Positions 37,416 through 50,402 of a DNA stretch of 64,000 nucleotides are shown here, one piece after another. The stretch is from NCBI GenBank assembly GCA_025331435.1, contig JAIWNI010000014.1, positions 1-64,000 on the forward strand, read 5' to 3'. The notes below the pieces were generated by a model. That model was not told the origin of the DNA, ran no database searches, and worked only from the letters and a program-made list of their open reading frames with translations. The translations under genes were made by a program, and so were the position numbers. The stretch comes from Choanephora cucurbitarum. Taxonomy: Eukaryota > Mucoromycota > Mucoromycetes > Mucorales > Choanephoraceae. How positions within the stretch are numbered: the first letter of the stretch is position 1; each line of letters begins with the position of its first letter.

Positions 37416-40400
37416 TTAAAGAACAGACAAAGATTGCTCTTGTACAAGTTCGGAATATACGCCACCGATAGCTAAGAGATCCCAATGAGTACCTTGTTCG
37501 ATAACGCGTCCATCTTTGATGACACAGATTAAATCAGCATTTTGGATGGTGGAGAGACGATGGGCAATAGTAATAGTAGTTCTACCACCTTCTTGTATAA
37601 TGTTATCTAATGCTTCTTGGACTATGCGTTCACTATCGCTATCAAGTGCTGAAGTGGCTTCATCTAATAACAGGACTCGAGGCTTACGAATCAAAGCACG
37701 AGCAATAGCAATACGCTGCTTTTGTCCACCTGAGAGTTGAGAACCTTTATCACCAACACGGGTATCATAACCTTGAGGAAGGCCCTTAATGAACTGGTGG
37801 ATATTGGCTGCTTTACAGGCTTCTTCAATCTGTTCTTGAGTTACTTCTTTCTTTTCATCATCAATGCCAAATCGAATATTGTCTGCAATACTCAGATCAA
37901 ACACAACCGGTTCTTGACCCACTAAAGCTTGATGAGAACGAAGGTTGTACAGACTGTAAGATTTGACATTGGTATCATCTAGCGAAACAGCACCTGCCAT
38001 AGGATCGTACCAGCGTTGCAACATACCAATCGTAGTTGATTTACCACATCCAGAAGGACCAACAAGAGCAATTGTTTGACCAGCCTTGCCTCTAAGATTC
38101 AGTTTTCCATTGAAGATGGTTATATCAGGTCGAGCAGGATAAGCAAATTTAATATCCTCAAATGCGATATCGCCGTGGATACTGTTCAAATCCGGCTCAA
38201 GTCCCTCTAGTTCAGGATCAATTGTAGGCTGGCGTTCAAGAACACTGAATGATGCAATAGCTGAGTATTTGGCCTTAGCAAAAGTACTGGCAAAGACTGA
38301 ACTTCTACCGGCTGTCTGTGCTGCTGTCATAATCACTGTCATTGCTGTAAACATTTGTTCAAAACCAATACTGCCATTGATAATCAAACGTACACCAGCA
38401 TAAAAACCAACTACAGATGTATAGATAGTAATACCACGATTGAGAGCATAACCAATAGATGAGAAGTATGCTTTTCGCAAAGCAAGTCGATGAGGATAAT
38501 CAGTAGCGTGGAAGTAACGATCTTCGAAGTAGTTTTGTTTATTGAGTCCAGCCACAGTACGAATTTCACGGATTGCTTCGCCTGCTACCTCACCACTCTC
38601 AGAATTAGCTTTCTTGGTCTTGTCTTCAAAACCTCGATAGACTCGAGATTCGTATCCGGTAGATGCCATGATAAAAGGCGCCAAAATCAAAATGATCAAT
38701 GTCAATGCCCATGAATAGATGAAGGCAATTACCAAACCAACAATAAGCGTAACACACAGTTGGGTAACATCGCCCCAAACCTTGGTGACCATTTCGTTTA
38801 CGTTACGAGCATCTACAGCCAAGCGAGAAGTAAGAGCGCCTGCATTGTTTTCTTCCCGATCAAAAAAGCCAATTTCTTGACGCATGTAAGCTGCGAATAG
38901 ATCAGCGCGTAAGCGTTTAGTATACAATTCACCCGCAATCTCAAACGAAAGGAATTGAGCTGCGAATCCTAAAAAGGCACATATACCAAGAATAAAGAAG
39001 AGGAAAGAGTAGAGGTTGGTTCCTTGCATTGGTCCCGGATTCAAATTGCCACCAGGCACACTAATGATAGCAATCACCTTGGCAAACAACAGACTGTAAA
39101 TAGGAAACACAGAGCCTGCGACTGCAGCACCAATCACACCAGTGAAAATGAGCTTCCATTCAGGTCGCATCTGCATCAGCACCTTAGTGACAGGTGCTTT
39201 TTGCTTTTTGACGGCTTTCTTTTCTTGCTTTTGCTGCTCGAGTTTGATATCATAGGCGTTGATAGTTACAGAGCTATGACGACTATTCATCTTTTCATTT
39301 CGAGCTGCTTTGTGAGGTTCAGCTTGAGATTTTTCAATTGAATCTTCCAGAGTGGTATGACTGTCTACTTCTTCAAGATCCTTCTTGGCATCTTTAGATT
39401 GTTGTTGAATCTCGATTTGCTCTTGTTGCAAAAGCGCATTGGTATCTTCATCTGTATTGTTGCCATCTTTGGAGGTTACAGCGTTGACATCTTCAAATTT
39501 TTTAGTGTCAATCTTTTGTTTTTGGACCAAGTTGGCATAAGCACCATTCAGTTGTAAAAGTTCATTGTGCTTTCCTTTCTCAACAATCTTGCCATGATCT
39601 AAAACAACGATCAAATCAGCATTGATAATAGTAGATAGTCTGTGAGCTACAATAATCGTGGTGCGGTCTTTAGTAGCGCGATCAAGAGCATGTTGAACCA
39701 ATCGTTCAGACTGAGTATCCAAAGCGGATGTAGCCTACATACCAAAGAGAAAATGCGTTTTAAGAAAAACTTATCTTTTGAATAATTAAAATAAAAGTAG
39801 TATACCTCGTCTAACAACAAAAGCGATGGATTCTTCAAAATAGCTCTAGCAATAGCGATACGTTGCTTTTGACCACCTGAAAGCATACCACCTCGTTCGC
39901 CCACAAGTGTGTCATAACCTTGGGGAAGCTGACTAATAAACATATGACAGTTTGCTTCTTTACAAGCATTGATTAAATCTTCTTCTGTCACTTGCTCATT
40001 TGTACCCAAAAGCAAATTTTGTCGAATAGTGGCATTGAAAAGAACAGGCTCTTGACTAACAACACCAATTTGCTGACGCAAGCACTTTACATTTATGTCC
40101 TTCAAGTCGTGGCCGTCGATCGAGATGGAACCAGATAAGGGGTCATAGAATCGTTGCAACAATTGGACAGTAGTTGATTTGCCAGATCCAGATGATCCTA
40201 CAAAAGCTACAGTCATACCACGTTGAATAGTCAAAGAGAAATCTTCGAGAACAGTCAAATTGGGTCGGGTAGGATACTTGAACGTGACATTCTTGAACTC
40301 GATAGAGCCCTTTAGATTCTGAAGTTTAATTCCCTCGTCGGAGTCAGGATCGATGTCAGGTACACGATCAATTGCACTGAAAATCTTGAAAGCAGCACCC

Positions 40401-41447
40401 GAAGCAGTAGAGACAGCAGATAGATTGGAAGGCAACTGTAATAAACTTGTACTGCCCATGATCATAGCCAAGAAAACAACGAGAACAGTAGGACCTGTAA
40501 GAACGCCATCAGCGACTAACTTGGAACCGTACCAAAGAGCAATAGCATAGATACAAAAGAGGGAGAACATGAAGAATGAAAATCCTAAACCGAGTGCCAT
40601 ACCTCGCTTGATACCTGTCTTGCAAGCATTCTCTAGCTGCTGCTCATAACGCTTAGAAAATCTTTTTTGTAATGAAAAGGCATATACTGTACGAATTGAG
40701 TTGAATACTTGTTCCGCAACAGATCCTGCTAAAGCATAAGCATCCTGTGATTTCTTTGTATACTTTGTGATAAAAAAGCCCATGGCGCCACCAGCTGTTA
40801 GAAGAAGCGGTGTTACTGCAAGCATAATCACTGCTAAACGCCAACCTAAATCGGGAAATGTCAGATCTATCGGGAGTGATGCACATGGCATTGTGTAACC
40901 TACCATTCACAAATGCAACGATAAACCCAGCAATGAATTGAGCAGTTAGCATGACAAGCTGACCAAACTTTTCTGAAATACCGTCCTGGATGAGTTGTGT
41001 ATCAGTAGCCAAACGCGTATTGAGAGAGCCCTCAGTAGCAACATCGTACCAACTCATGTCCTGTCGGAGAACTGCATGAACATACATAGCACGAATTCGT
41101 CTGGCCTGTCGCTCGCCTGTTACAATCCATAAGCAGTTTGATATATAAGAGGCAACTAGTACACCTGTTCCTATGTAGGTCATTGTCTTAATAACTGGCA
41201 GTGTACTGAATAATAATGAATCGGTGTCATTTAAAGATCCAGTTAGATTCGAGATGTATGAGCCATAAATGATGATGGATACTGGGTTAAGTGCACCACC
41301 AGCTGCTGAACAAATGAAGGCAAAGAAAATCAAAAGTTTTTCGAAAGGTGTTGAAAATCGGAAGAGTTTAAACATTGGCACGGACTCTTTCTTTTTCGAT
41401 TTCTGGTCGTCATTTGTGGAGGCATCGCTAGGTTTTTTTCGAAACAT
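37416..41447 (-). CDS. Full-length ABCB (P-glycoprotein/MDR-type) ABC transporter
   Basis: Exons 41447-40904, 40845-39806 and 39734-37416 give 1300 residues with the layout TMD-NBD-TMD-NBD, as in MDR1. The first NBD has Walker A GSSGSGKST (about residue 397), signature LSGGQKQR, and Walker B LLLLDE split from ATSALDTQSERLVQ by intron 2. The second has GPSGCGKST (about 1085), LSGGQKQRIAIARAL, LLLLDEATSALDSDSER and the H-loop IAHRLST. Each membrane half carries about six helices. The linker between halves (about residues 590-665) is charged and Gln/Asp-rich. The start is at 41447; an upstream in-frame ATG (41570) adds a stretch that looks like leader. Probably a lipid or drug exporter of plasma or vacuolar membrane; the substrate is not predictable. 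Confidence 0.95.
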
Positions 41448-42722
41448 GAAATGTAAGGAAAAGATAAAAAGAGAGAACAATTGAAGATTTTCACAAGTTT
41501 TTCCAAGTCTGGTATTTTTATACAAGTCCTCTAGGAGTGGGCGCCGAGATCTCAACTTTAAAAAAAACAAGACAGATTTTAGAAAAATTATGGAGGATAG
41601 ATAAACTTATGTTATTGAATTGTGAAAGAGCAAAAGCAAAGCCGAACATTGCTTTGTCAATTCGTGTACGATACCGTCTCCCTACTATACTGATATAGAG
41701 GAGCTTTGTATGTAGTTTATAAACTAGACAATTGATTTATTTTTTCTTTATCTTCTCGAAAAAAAAACTTCTGAGAGCAATTATTGTGTGTCATGATTAC
41801 ACTTAAAAGGAACATTCGCTTACGTTAGTTTTACCCCTTTTTCAGTAAGCTAAAACCTTTTTGGTCGGAGACTGAAGCTTTTTTTCGCAAAAACAGTTCA
41901 CCACGCGTACGTCTAGAATTGACGTAAAGTTAACCAAATTTTAGAGATTACTTTTGGTGGATGGTACAAGCAGTCAATAGCAAATTGAAATTAAAAAATT
42001 ATGATTACATTTAATTTGAGCGAATCTCAATTCTTAATTTTTTTTATCCAGGATAGCTTCTTTTCAGACTCATATAATAGCGTGTCCAGATAAAGACTCG
42101 CATTGTTGACAGCTGTTTAAAAAACAGTTGATCATGCTTCAAATTTGATAGGGGTTATGGAGTAAACTTTCTACAGTAGATAGAGTTGTTAAGAAGAAAG
42201 GCTCAGAGAGCTAAAAAAACATTGAGACGATAAGAAAGAGGGAGCAGTGCACATAATGTGTGGTATGGGTAAAGGTCAAGAAATAACTTAATTCTCTATG
42301 TTTATATCACTCTTAGATGTAGCATTTGGCTCTTTTGTTTTAAAAGAAAAGATATTGTACTAAAGTGCATGAAGTTACCACTTGATAGACAATCAAATAT
42401 TTGTCATCTGATTGAGATTATCTTAGTTCTTTATTCGTTTCGCTTGATGCTTTGTAATAAACTATATCAACAACAAAGAAAGCGAACGAAAGCACACATT
42501 ATTTTTGAGTTAAATGATAGACGGCAAATCCAAGCAAAAACAACTAAGGCGGATTTTAGAGCTGATTTCTTTAAATTAAGACATCTTTCTCAACTCCAAG
42601 GAACAACTATGTAAGTGTGCGACATTGCTGAGATTTAAATGAGGTACCCTTTTGTTGAAGACCAAAAGGCAGGAAATTTTCCCAAAAAAGAAAGTTGCTC
42701 TCTTTGTGTGGGTATCTATTCG
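41448..42722. other. Divergent promoter region ABC transporter (-) / VPS18 (+)
   Basis: About 1.3 kb without a supported gene. An 81-codon ORF at 42369-42614 (plus) shows no motif. The open frame upstream of the VPS18 ATG (from 42639) could extend that protein N-terminally by 28 residues, but the added stretch is not family-like. Confidence 0.5.
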
Positions 42723-45700
42723 ATGTCTCTGTTCGATGCCTTCTTAGAATCAAATGAAACACCAGTAGAAACAGTTGAGCCCGAGAATAAGCCTAAGCTG
42801 ATTCAAAAGGTAATCAAATCATCTCTTTTCTTACAAAACATGTGTTTACAAGATGTTTAGAAAGAAACAGGCTATGGTGCTCTGTCTAACCATCTGCAAG
42901 GCAATCCCGTATTTTCTCTTCAGTATGTTCAGTTTCAGTTGCCTTCGAAACTGATCTCAATGGCCGTCGAAAATAACATAGTAGCTGCTGTTCTGGACAA
43001 CTTTCGCATCTTGCGTATCGATCTTGAAAATCCTCTTCAAGTCATTGGTAAGCTCCATAGCAGATATGAATACAGATTATTGAATGACTTTCTTGACCAC
43101 AAGCTATTGAAATCCCTCAAAAATCGGCTAAGAATAAAGTCAGCCAACTCTTTATGGATCCAACCGCACGGCATATTGTTATTAGCACGGCAAATGGGGA
43201 CAACTATTATCTTTTTCATACTTGGCGTAAAGCAAAGGAACTGACACGATTGAAGGGAATCATAATCACCAGTATTGGATGGAACAAATACGCAGATGGG
43301 AACGGCACACATGAGATATTGATTGGCACCTTAGATGGCCTTGTTTATGAGACTTATTTGGAGCCTTCGGATGAATTTTTTCGCAGAGAAGAGCGTTACC
43401 TTCATCAGATTTATCAGCTTGAATCTAATAACAAAAAGATCACAGGCTTGCAATTTGAACAATTCCCGGTTGACAGGTCCAAATACCTTGTAATGCTTAC
43501 TACGCCTACTCGTCTTTATCATTTTACAGGACATGTGCATCATCGAGGTGTAAATGAAGGTCTGTTTGAGCCTATCTTCGCAGATTATCAACATAATCCT
43601 GAATTTCAGGAATTACCAGCGGAAAATGAAGGGGAACCAACCGAGATGGATCAGCGACTTGTTTTGTTCAATCGATTTCCTGAACTTCAGATGACGGGAG
43701 TACCACAGGCATTTGCTTGGCTAACAAATGTTGGTATCTATCATGGTTCGTTTGACTTTTCCGAAAAGAAGCAGCTACTGGAGCATACACAACTCTTGCC
43801 TTTCCCCAAGACAATATATGATCAACAAACAGATTGCCTTGTGGCTGAAAAGCCTCTGTCAATAGTGATGACTGAATTTCATTTCATCTTGCTTTATGCA
43901 ACACACATTCGTGCGCTATGCCGACTTAATGAAAAGCTTGTATTTGAGGAGCAAATTCCTTTGCAGCAGGATGAGGTTGTTCAGGGTATGGTGGTGGATA
44001 ATATCAAACGTACTTATTGGATTTATACAACCGACGCCATGTATGAGCTTGTAATCAAAGATGAGGATCGGGATGTATGGAGACTATACCTTTTAAAAGG
44101 CCAGTATGGTATTGCCCTGCATTACTGCAAGGAATCCCATCAACGCACTCAAGTCTATACAGCACAGGCATATGACGACTTTGAACAGGGAAAATATATT
44201 CAAAGTGCCAAGTATTTCGCCAAAAGTTCTGTTTCATTTGAACAAGTAGTTCTCAAATTTACTCAAAAACGAGAAAAGGACGCTTTGCGACTCTTTTTAA
44301 TCAGTCGACTTGAGCGACTGGGACCTCAAGATAAGACACAAAAGACATTGATCGCTACCTGGCTAGTGGAACTTTATTTGGCCAAGATGAACAAACTCCA
44401 AGAGTTGGCTGCCTCTGTTCATTTCACATCCACTCATGCTGCTCATCACTATTATCGTTCATCAGAACAGTTTGCAAAAGATCAGCAGGACATAGAGGAT
44501 GAATTTCATACATTCTTAGAAACCTATGGCTCTCATCTTCATGCCTCCACTACCTACACATTGATTTCTCGTCACGGATTTAGTTCAGAGTTGTTGAACT
44601 ATGCCCGTATGATTGGCGATCATGAAAAGGTGTTAGAGCATTGGTCATCTCAAAAGAAATGGGATAAAGTCATAGAAGCTTTGAATGACACAGTTAGTTT
44701 AATACTCTCTTTATGACAGTTCTGCAATATGTTCTAATACCTTATTGCTTTTTGTCTCCAAACATATAGAATCAAAAAGAACTGATGTACAAGTTCAGTA
44801 TACCTTTAATCGAGAATGTACCCGAAAGAACAATTGATATGTGGATCAATCAGCCTGAACTCAATCCAAGATACCTAATTCCCGCCCTTTTACGATACAG
44901 TCATGTTAATCCAAAAAGTAGACTGTCTGAGGTAAATAGATGATTTTCTGTATGAAGTAATTTGCTAAGAGAGAATCACTCAAAATCTGAATTTTAGAAT
45001 CAGGCAATTCGATACCTCTCGTATGTGGTCTCTTCGCTGAAGAACACAGACCCGATCATTCATAATTTCCTATTAACACTCTATGCAACACAACCTACCT
45101 TAGATGAAACAGCTCTACTTACGTTTCTGAAGAATGAGGTAAGTAATTAGACAGAATAATGTACTGATGCTCACCTAAAAAAAATAGGGTCGTGAAATGC
45201 ATTATAAACTAGATTACGCTCTAAGAATTTGCAGCCAGAACCAACGTACCCAAAGCTGTGTCCATATCTATAGCGCCATGGGACTCTATGAGGAAGCTGT
45301 TGATCTTGCCCTTAAGGTAATTCTCTTTTTTCTTTTCTTACGCTCCCTAATTTTTTTTTTGGTTTGAAGCACCATAACCTTGAACTTGCTCGAATCAATG
45401 CTGATAAACCAGAAAACGATGATAACCAAGCATTACGTAAACGCCTTTGGATCAACATTGCTAAGTACGTGATTCAAGATAGCAAAGACATTAAGATGTA
45501 AGCTTGTTTTATATTTTGCCCACTGTTTTCTTTACTTAGTTTATTTGGAAAAAAATAGAGCCATGGATTTCTTGAAGAAATGCGATTTGCTCAAGATGGA
45601 GGATATATTACCTTTTTTTCCAGACTTTGTTTTGATTGATGACTTCAAGGATGAAATATGCTCTGCTTTAGACGAATATAATATAGGTATAGAAGAACTC

Positions 45701-46200
45701 AAGATAGAGATGGATAATGCAACTTCCAGCGCAGAACATATTCGACTTGATGTTCGCAAGTTAAAGAAAAAGTGGGTTTCAAACAAGAATGAGAAAGCTA
45801 GTTTGCTAATGGAATCGGGGTTTATAGATTTACAATAGTAGAAGAAGATCAAGTGTGTTGTCTTTGTCAGTATCCACTTTTGACTCGTCAGTTCTATGTC
45901 TTTTCGTGCCGCCATCAGTATCATGCAGACTGCTTAGGCAATCGGATCACCAAATACCTGCCCAAGCGACTCATAGGACGATTAGCTGATATCAAGGAAC
46001 AACTGTCGCATGAGTATGACACAGTGCATATGATTCAAACAGTAGAAGATGAAAAGGCACTGGCAGCCCGAATTGAACATCTTCGAACCCAACTAGATGA
46101 CATTATTGCCAGCCAATGTGTCTTTTGTGGCGATATAATGATCGAATCGATACATTTACCATTTTACGATAAAACAGAAGCTGATAGTTGGGCTATCTAA
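42723..46200 (+). CDS. VPS18: Vacuolar protein sorting protein 18 (HOPS/CORVET core)
   Basis: Shared core subunit of the HOPS and CORVET tethers at endosomes and the vacuole. Exons: 42723-42809, 42861-43047, 43104-44692, 44770-44931, 44998-45138, 45188-45316, 45370-45497, 45559-45771, 45828-46200, giving 1002 residues. The N-terminal half is the beta-propeller (FMDPTARHIVISTANGDNYY, then EILIGTLDGLVYE). The helical solenoid contains the clathrin-repeat region (QNQRTQSCVHIYSAMGLYEE). A coiled coil (ALDEYNIGIEELKIEMDNAT) precedes the C-terminal RING-H2: CCLCQYPLL, FSCRHQYHADCL and the distant CVFCG pair. The intron at 44693 uses a less common GTTAGT donor. The RING is completed only if intron 45772-45827 is removed. 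Confidence 0.95.
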
Positions 46201-46271
46201 TTTTGAAAATGAAATTTTTTTCTTTATAAGCGCGAATTTCTCTCGTTTTTTTTTCTTAAACCTGTATAAAT

Positions 46272-47388
46272 ATGTCAAGACAGATCATTGCTTTCACCAA
46301 TACAACTGATCAAGGTTAGAATAAAGATGAGTTTCGAGCTTACATGTGTTTGCATATTGACTTTCTCTCCTTATATATGAAAGACTGCAGTAGCCTAGTT
46401 GAGATCTACTTGCCCTGTCCACGATCTAACAGACGATCTGTCTATCTTCACAATAACCAAGGACAACTATATGAAGTACAGAAAATTACTGGGCCCGGTC
46501 GCAAAGCTTCTTTCCTAATTGATAGTTATATATACAGAGGTATGAACCAAAATACTAAGTCTTGTGTACTATCACTTAGTCTTTGTTCTAGACGGTGCTG
46601 TTCGTTTCATTACTCGTATGGATCCATTATTTATGGCACTGCCAATTCTTGATAATGCTTACAAAAGAGACAGCACCAAGTTTGATGTTTTGGATACTTT
46701 ACTGAGCAGAGAGAATGTCAGCATTGAAGTTGTGGATACAGATGAAGAGGATGAGATGTGCGAAATGGATACAGACCCTATTGATGTGCATAGGCTAACC
46801 ACCCTATCAGGATTCACTGAACAACTCGCTAATATATGCGATAGAAAAGGTAAACAATTTCTTGACCAGAAGCCATGGCTAACGCAATAGATAGAAGTGG
46901 CACCTAACCTATATGCATATAAGTTAAATCCTCAACTGGTCCTAACATGGTTAAGCAAGAAAGTAGAGAGAGTGGTGTCCAATCCATCATTTCAAGCTTC
47001 ATTTGCAGCTACTGAGCAAGATCAGCAATGGATAAAGTTAGAAGCTGTTTATATGATTGCAAATTATTTAAACAAAGAGTGGTTCAACAAATTGTTAGAA
47101 CATCTCAATCTGTCTGAACAAGAAGAAAAAGTAGAAGAGCTTTTGACTAACTATGCTACTAATGCTTCACCTGCTGCTTTCTTTAAACGTGCTCATCCGG
47201 AGGAAATGGCAGCTCTTGCGAGTATACCCAAAGTAAGTGTATAAATCTTACTATTGAAGCTAAAAGAGAGTTCTCATTTATTTTGTTAATTGTAGAAAAA
47301 GAAACCAGATACACCCCGAAGTCTATCTAAAGTAAACACAAAGGGAATGAAATCACTGACTAGTTTCTTCACAGCAGCCAAAAAGTAA
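46272..47388 (+). CDS. RNASEH2B: Ribonuclease H2 subunit B
   Basis: Non-catalytic scaffold subunit of RNase H2, which removes ribonucleotides from DNA in the nucleus. Exons: 46272-46314, 46384-46539, 46592-46849, 46895-47232, 47296-47388, giving 295 residues, similar to the human 312. Recognisable parts are the triple-barrel start (CSSLVEIYLPCPRSNRRSVY), DGAVRFITRMDPLFMALPIL, a helical middle with KLNPQLVLTWLSKKVERV, and a C-terminal PIP box MKSLTSFF that should bind PCNA, corresponding to the C-terminal PIP box of the human protein. Two acceptors (46383, 46894) are fixed by frame, since neighbouring AGs give stops. The ATG lies only 71 bp after the VPS18 stop. Confidence 0.9.
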
Positions 47389-48775
47389 AATACGTGCATG
47401 TATATAGAACATCTTGATTCGATCTCCTTTTTAGCATACAAGCACATTATAGAACTTTCAATAGAAAAAGTAGAAAGACTTGATTATTTAATGTGCCCTT
47501 CTTCGTGTCAAAACTATTCACAAGAGACACAATAGAGATATTTAGCAATGCTTTTTTTTGTGTCCATCAAACATAAACTTCTCTTGATTTTCGAAGTAGA
47601 CTATAAATTCATTTTGATTGACAGAATCAAACACAAGAAAGTGGAGGGTTGTCTGACTTCAAAAAATAAGAGTCCTCAGCAGAGCCCATAGCAAGAGCGA
47701 GATGATCTTTGAGAGTTATAATTGCTATGCAAAACCGCAAGAAGCATAGAGAGAACTCATGCTTATTCCAAAAATCCCACGCTTGGCTTTTGAGCATCTT
47801 GTTTGGCCGAAAAATGGCTTAATTATCAAGCTGTATGCCCCTTCAAGAAAAGCATGAACCATTTGAAATATTTTAGTAAATGAATGCTAGGTACCATCGA
47901 ATGGATGTGAAACGATAAGAACGCTTCAAGTGTATTTTCTCTTTCCTTTTTGTCTTGATCCCTGTTATCCCTACATTCTGGAAAGAGAGCATATATAAAA
48001 AAACCAATTAACTCAGAGGGGAGCGAGTTCATTTTTCCAAAATTTCCTCCTGAGGGAGATTTACTCTCTGAAAAAAAAGCGGTAATGCTTTGTATAAAAA
48101 GATAGAGAATCTATTGCCACTACAGGGCCCAATAATGTTGAGTCAAAGAGCGCTCCATAGATAGTATGCAATTAGAAAGAACTCTGCGACTATTTAAAAA
48201 ACGATCTCAATAATCACCAAATTGGTATGACAAAGAAAGAGCCAAAAAGAAATATAGCTTCTTCAAAATGAGTGTATACAGCCTGTCAAGATCATTGTAT
48301 CTGCAGCTCAAGACAACAACATTCTTTTTATCTTAGCTGGTATTATTGAGATCCCAAGAATCGCAACATGTAAGTAAATGAATCTGGTAACCAACACAGG
48401 AAGTAGTTGCTTCATACCCTGCAAAGCGCTTTTCTCGCCTAGTCGTTTTGTATTCTGTAGCTTGCAGGGTTGTTGTTGTGAGATTTTTAGGACATCCCAA
48501 CTCAAATAACTAGTGGATATTTGCCTTGTCAGAAAATGACCACAGATCAGGTGCGTCTGATCCAGATGAATGTCTCTAGGTGTCTATCACTATTGCTATT
48601 CATTACAAGCATGTTTTTAAGGCGAGACTCTGTTAGCCATTAACTCAAATCGAGTGAGCAAATGATAAAATGAATGAGAAAAACTGACCACACTGAGAGT
48701 GGCCTTAGAAATTGGCTTATATGCATATATTTTTCAACTTTTTTTTTGGTTTCATGTTTTCGCTTCTCGTAAACT
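47389..48775. other. Intergenic region RNASEH2B / CMTR1
   Basis: About 1.4 kb, AT-rich, with only short ORFs (68 codons or fewer) lacking motifs. A T-rich run (48728-48750) directly precedes the CMTR1 start. Nothing else could be supported. Confidence 0.5.
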
Positions 48776-50402
48776 ATGGACGATCTCTTTTCTGGTAAGA
48801 CCTACAAGCATGATAAACGACGAATCTTTCTGAGGCATACCTTCTTAGATAATGATCCTGAGTACCGTGCTACACGCGTCAGATCTGGAATTCCACCACC
48901 TTCCATCCGAGATCAACGTCGTCAACAACATCAGCAGCGCCATGTAGGCGACCTCTCTCGCTACAATCCTTCCATGCGACACCAACAAAGGCATTCGCCT
49001 TATAGTCAACCTGATGACAGAAGGCAGACCAATTACCATAAAAATCATTCTAACGACCAACGCTATCCACAACAGCAGCAACAGAGACACCCTGAGCAAA
49101 TAGATCATCGTCCTCAAAGACCACCGAGCCAAGCGGTTCAGTTCAAAACAAAGACGGTTGATTTGCGCACTAGTACTGACTTTCTTCAATGCCGACAAAG
49201 ACTTCCCCTAGAAGAAATTGTCTCTGGCATCCAACAAGAAAAGCATATAGCTGACGTCGACTATGACTTCTTGAGTTCAAAAGGTTTAGTTGAGAAAGTT
49301 AATCAATTAAGAGTAAGTTGGTTGCATTTGTTTAGTTGCTACTACTAACATACAACAGGAAAAAATCAGACATGTTTCTACTGAACAAAGATCAAGAGCT
49401 AGATGCAAGAGCAATCCATTTGAAAGAGTTGGGAATTCTATTTTTATGAACAGAGCTGCAACCAAATTAGCTGCACTCGATGCCACATTTGGCTTAGCAG
49501 TGACCAAAGATCATCGTGAAGAGTTTACCTTTGCTGATATTTGTGGAGGTCCTGGCGGGTTCTCCGAATACCTTCTTTGGCGAGTTCATAGCTGGGGAGG
49601 GTCTGCGCATGGTTACGGTATCACATTGAACGGAAGTGATGAGATCAAGTGGCATCCAGAAAGATTTATAGACGATATACCTCGTCATAGTTTGACAATG
49701 ATAGATGGCGTTGATGGTACAGGTGATCTGTATCGGTCTGAAAATAGAGAGTCATTTGCATCTACTGTCTTGAAAGAAACAAAACAAGGAGGTGTTCACG
49801 TTGTTGTAGCTGATGGTGGCTTTGATTTTTCGGGCAACGAGAAACAACAAGAGGTGGTAGCTCAACGCTTGATTCTCTGTGAAATCATCACCATGCTTTT
49901 GACTTTAAAGCAAGGCGGTCACTTTGTATGCAAATTTTTCGATATGCTATCTACAACTACTGCTAGTTTTGTCTGGCTTCTGTATCAATTGTTTGATGAA
50001 GTTTGTATTACAAAACCTTTAAGTAGTCGACCTGCAAATGCAGAACGATACATTGTCTGTAAAGGACTGATATACCATCACCCAACCGCTTTAATTTCTC
50101 TCCTGAATGATATTGCATCTCAGTCCACCTGCCCTTCTTTGTTCTCTCGCAAGAGACTTGAAAACGATGAAGACTTTATTGACTATATCAAGATGCGTAA
50201 TATGAAATTGACAATGAAGCAGACAGAGGCACTTGAGCAACTGGTATTCTTTGTTGATAACCCGTAAGTGTTTAATCTAGTTTGCTTTTACATGACTTAT
50301 ATTAACACATATTATCTTAGAGAGGCGCCTTCTGTTTATGATCAGGAACAGATAAAGAGAGCCTGTCTCAGCGAATGGAGACTTCCTCTCTCTAGCGATT
50401 AA
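48776..50402 (+). CDS. CMTR1: Cap-specific mRNA (nucleoside-2'-O)-methyltransferase 1
   Basis: Adds the cap-1 2'-O-methyl group to the first transcribed nucleotide using S-adenosylmethionine. Exons 48776-49312, 49359-50263 and 50321-50402 give 507 residues. The N-terminal about 130 residues are Arg/Gln/His-rich and probably disordered. The FtsJ/RrmJ-type core shows the K-D-K-E tetrad: Lys215 in NRAATKLA, Asp331 in VVVADGG, Lys371 in GGHFVCKFFD, Glu408 in SRPANAERYIVCKG. The SAM-binding loop is FADICGGPGGFSEYLLWRV. It lacks the guanylyltransferase-like and WW regions of the human protein, being closer in length to minimal forms. Intron 1 contains a consensus branch point (TACTAAC, about 49343). 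Confidence 0.93.
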
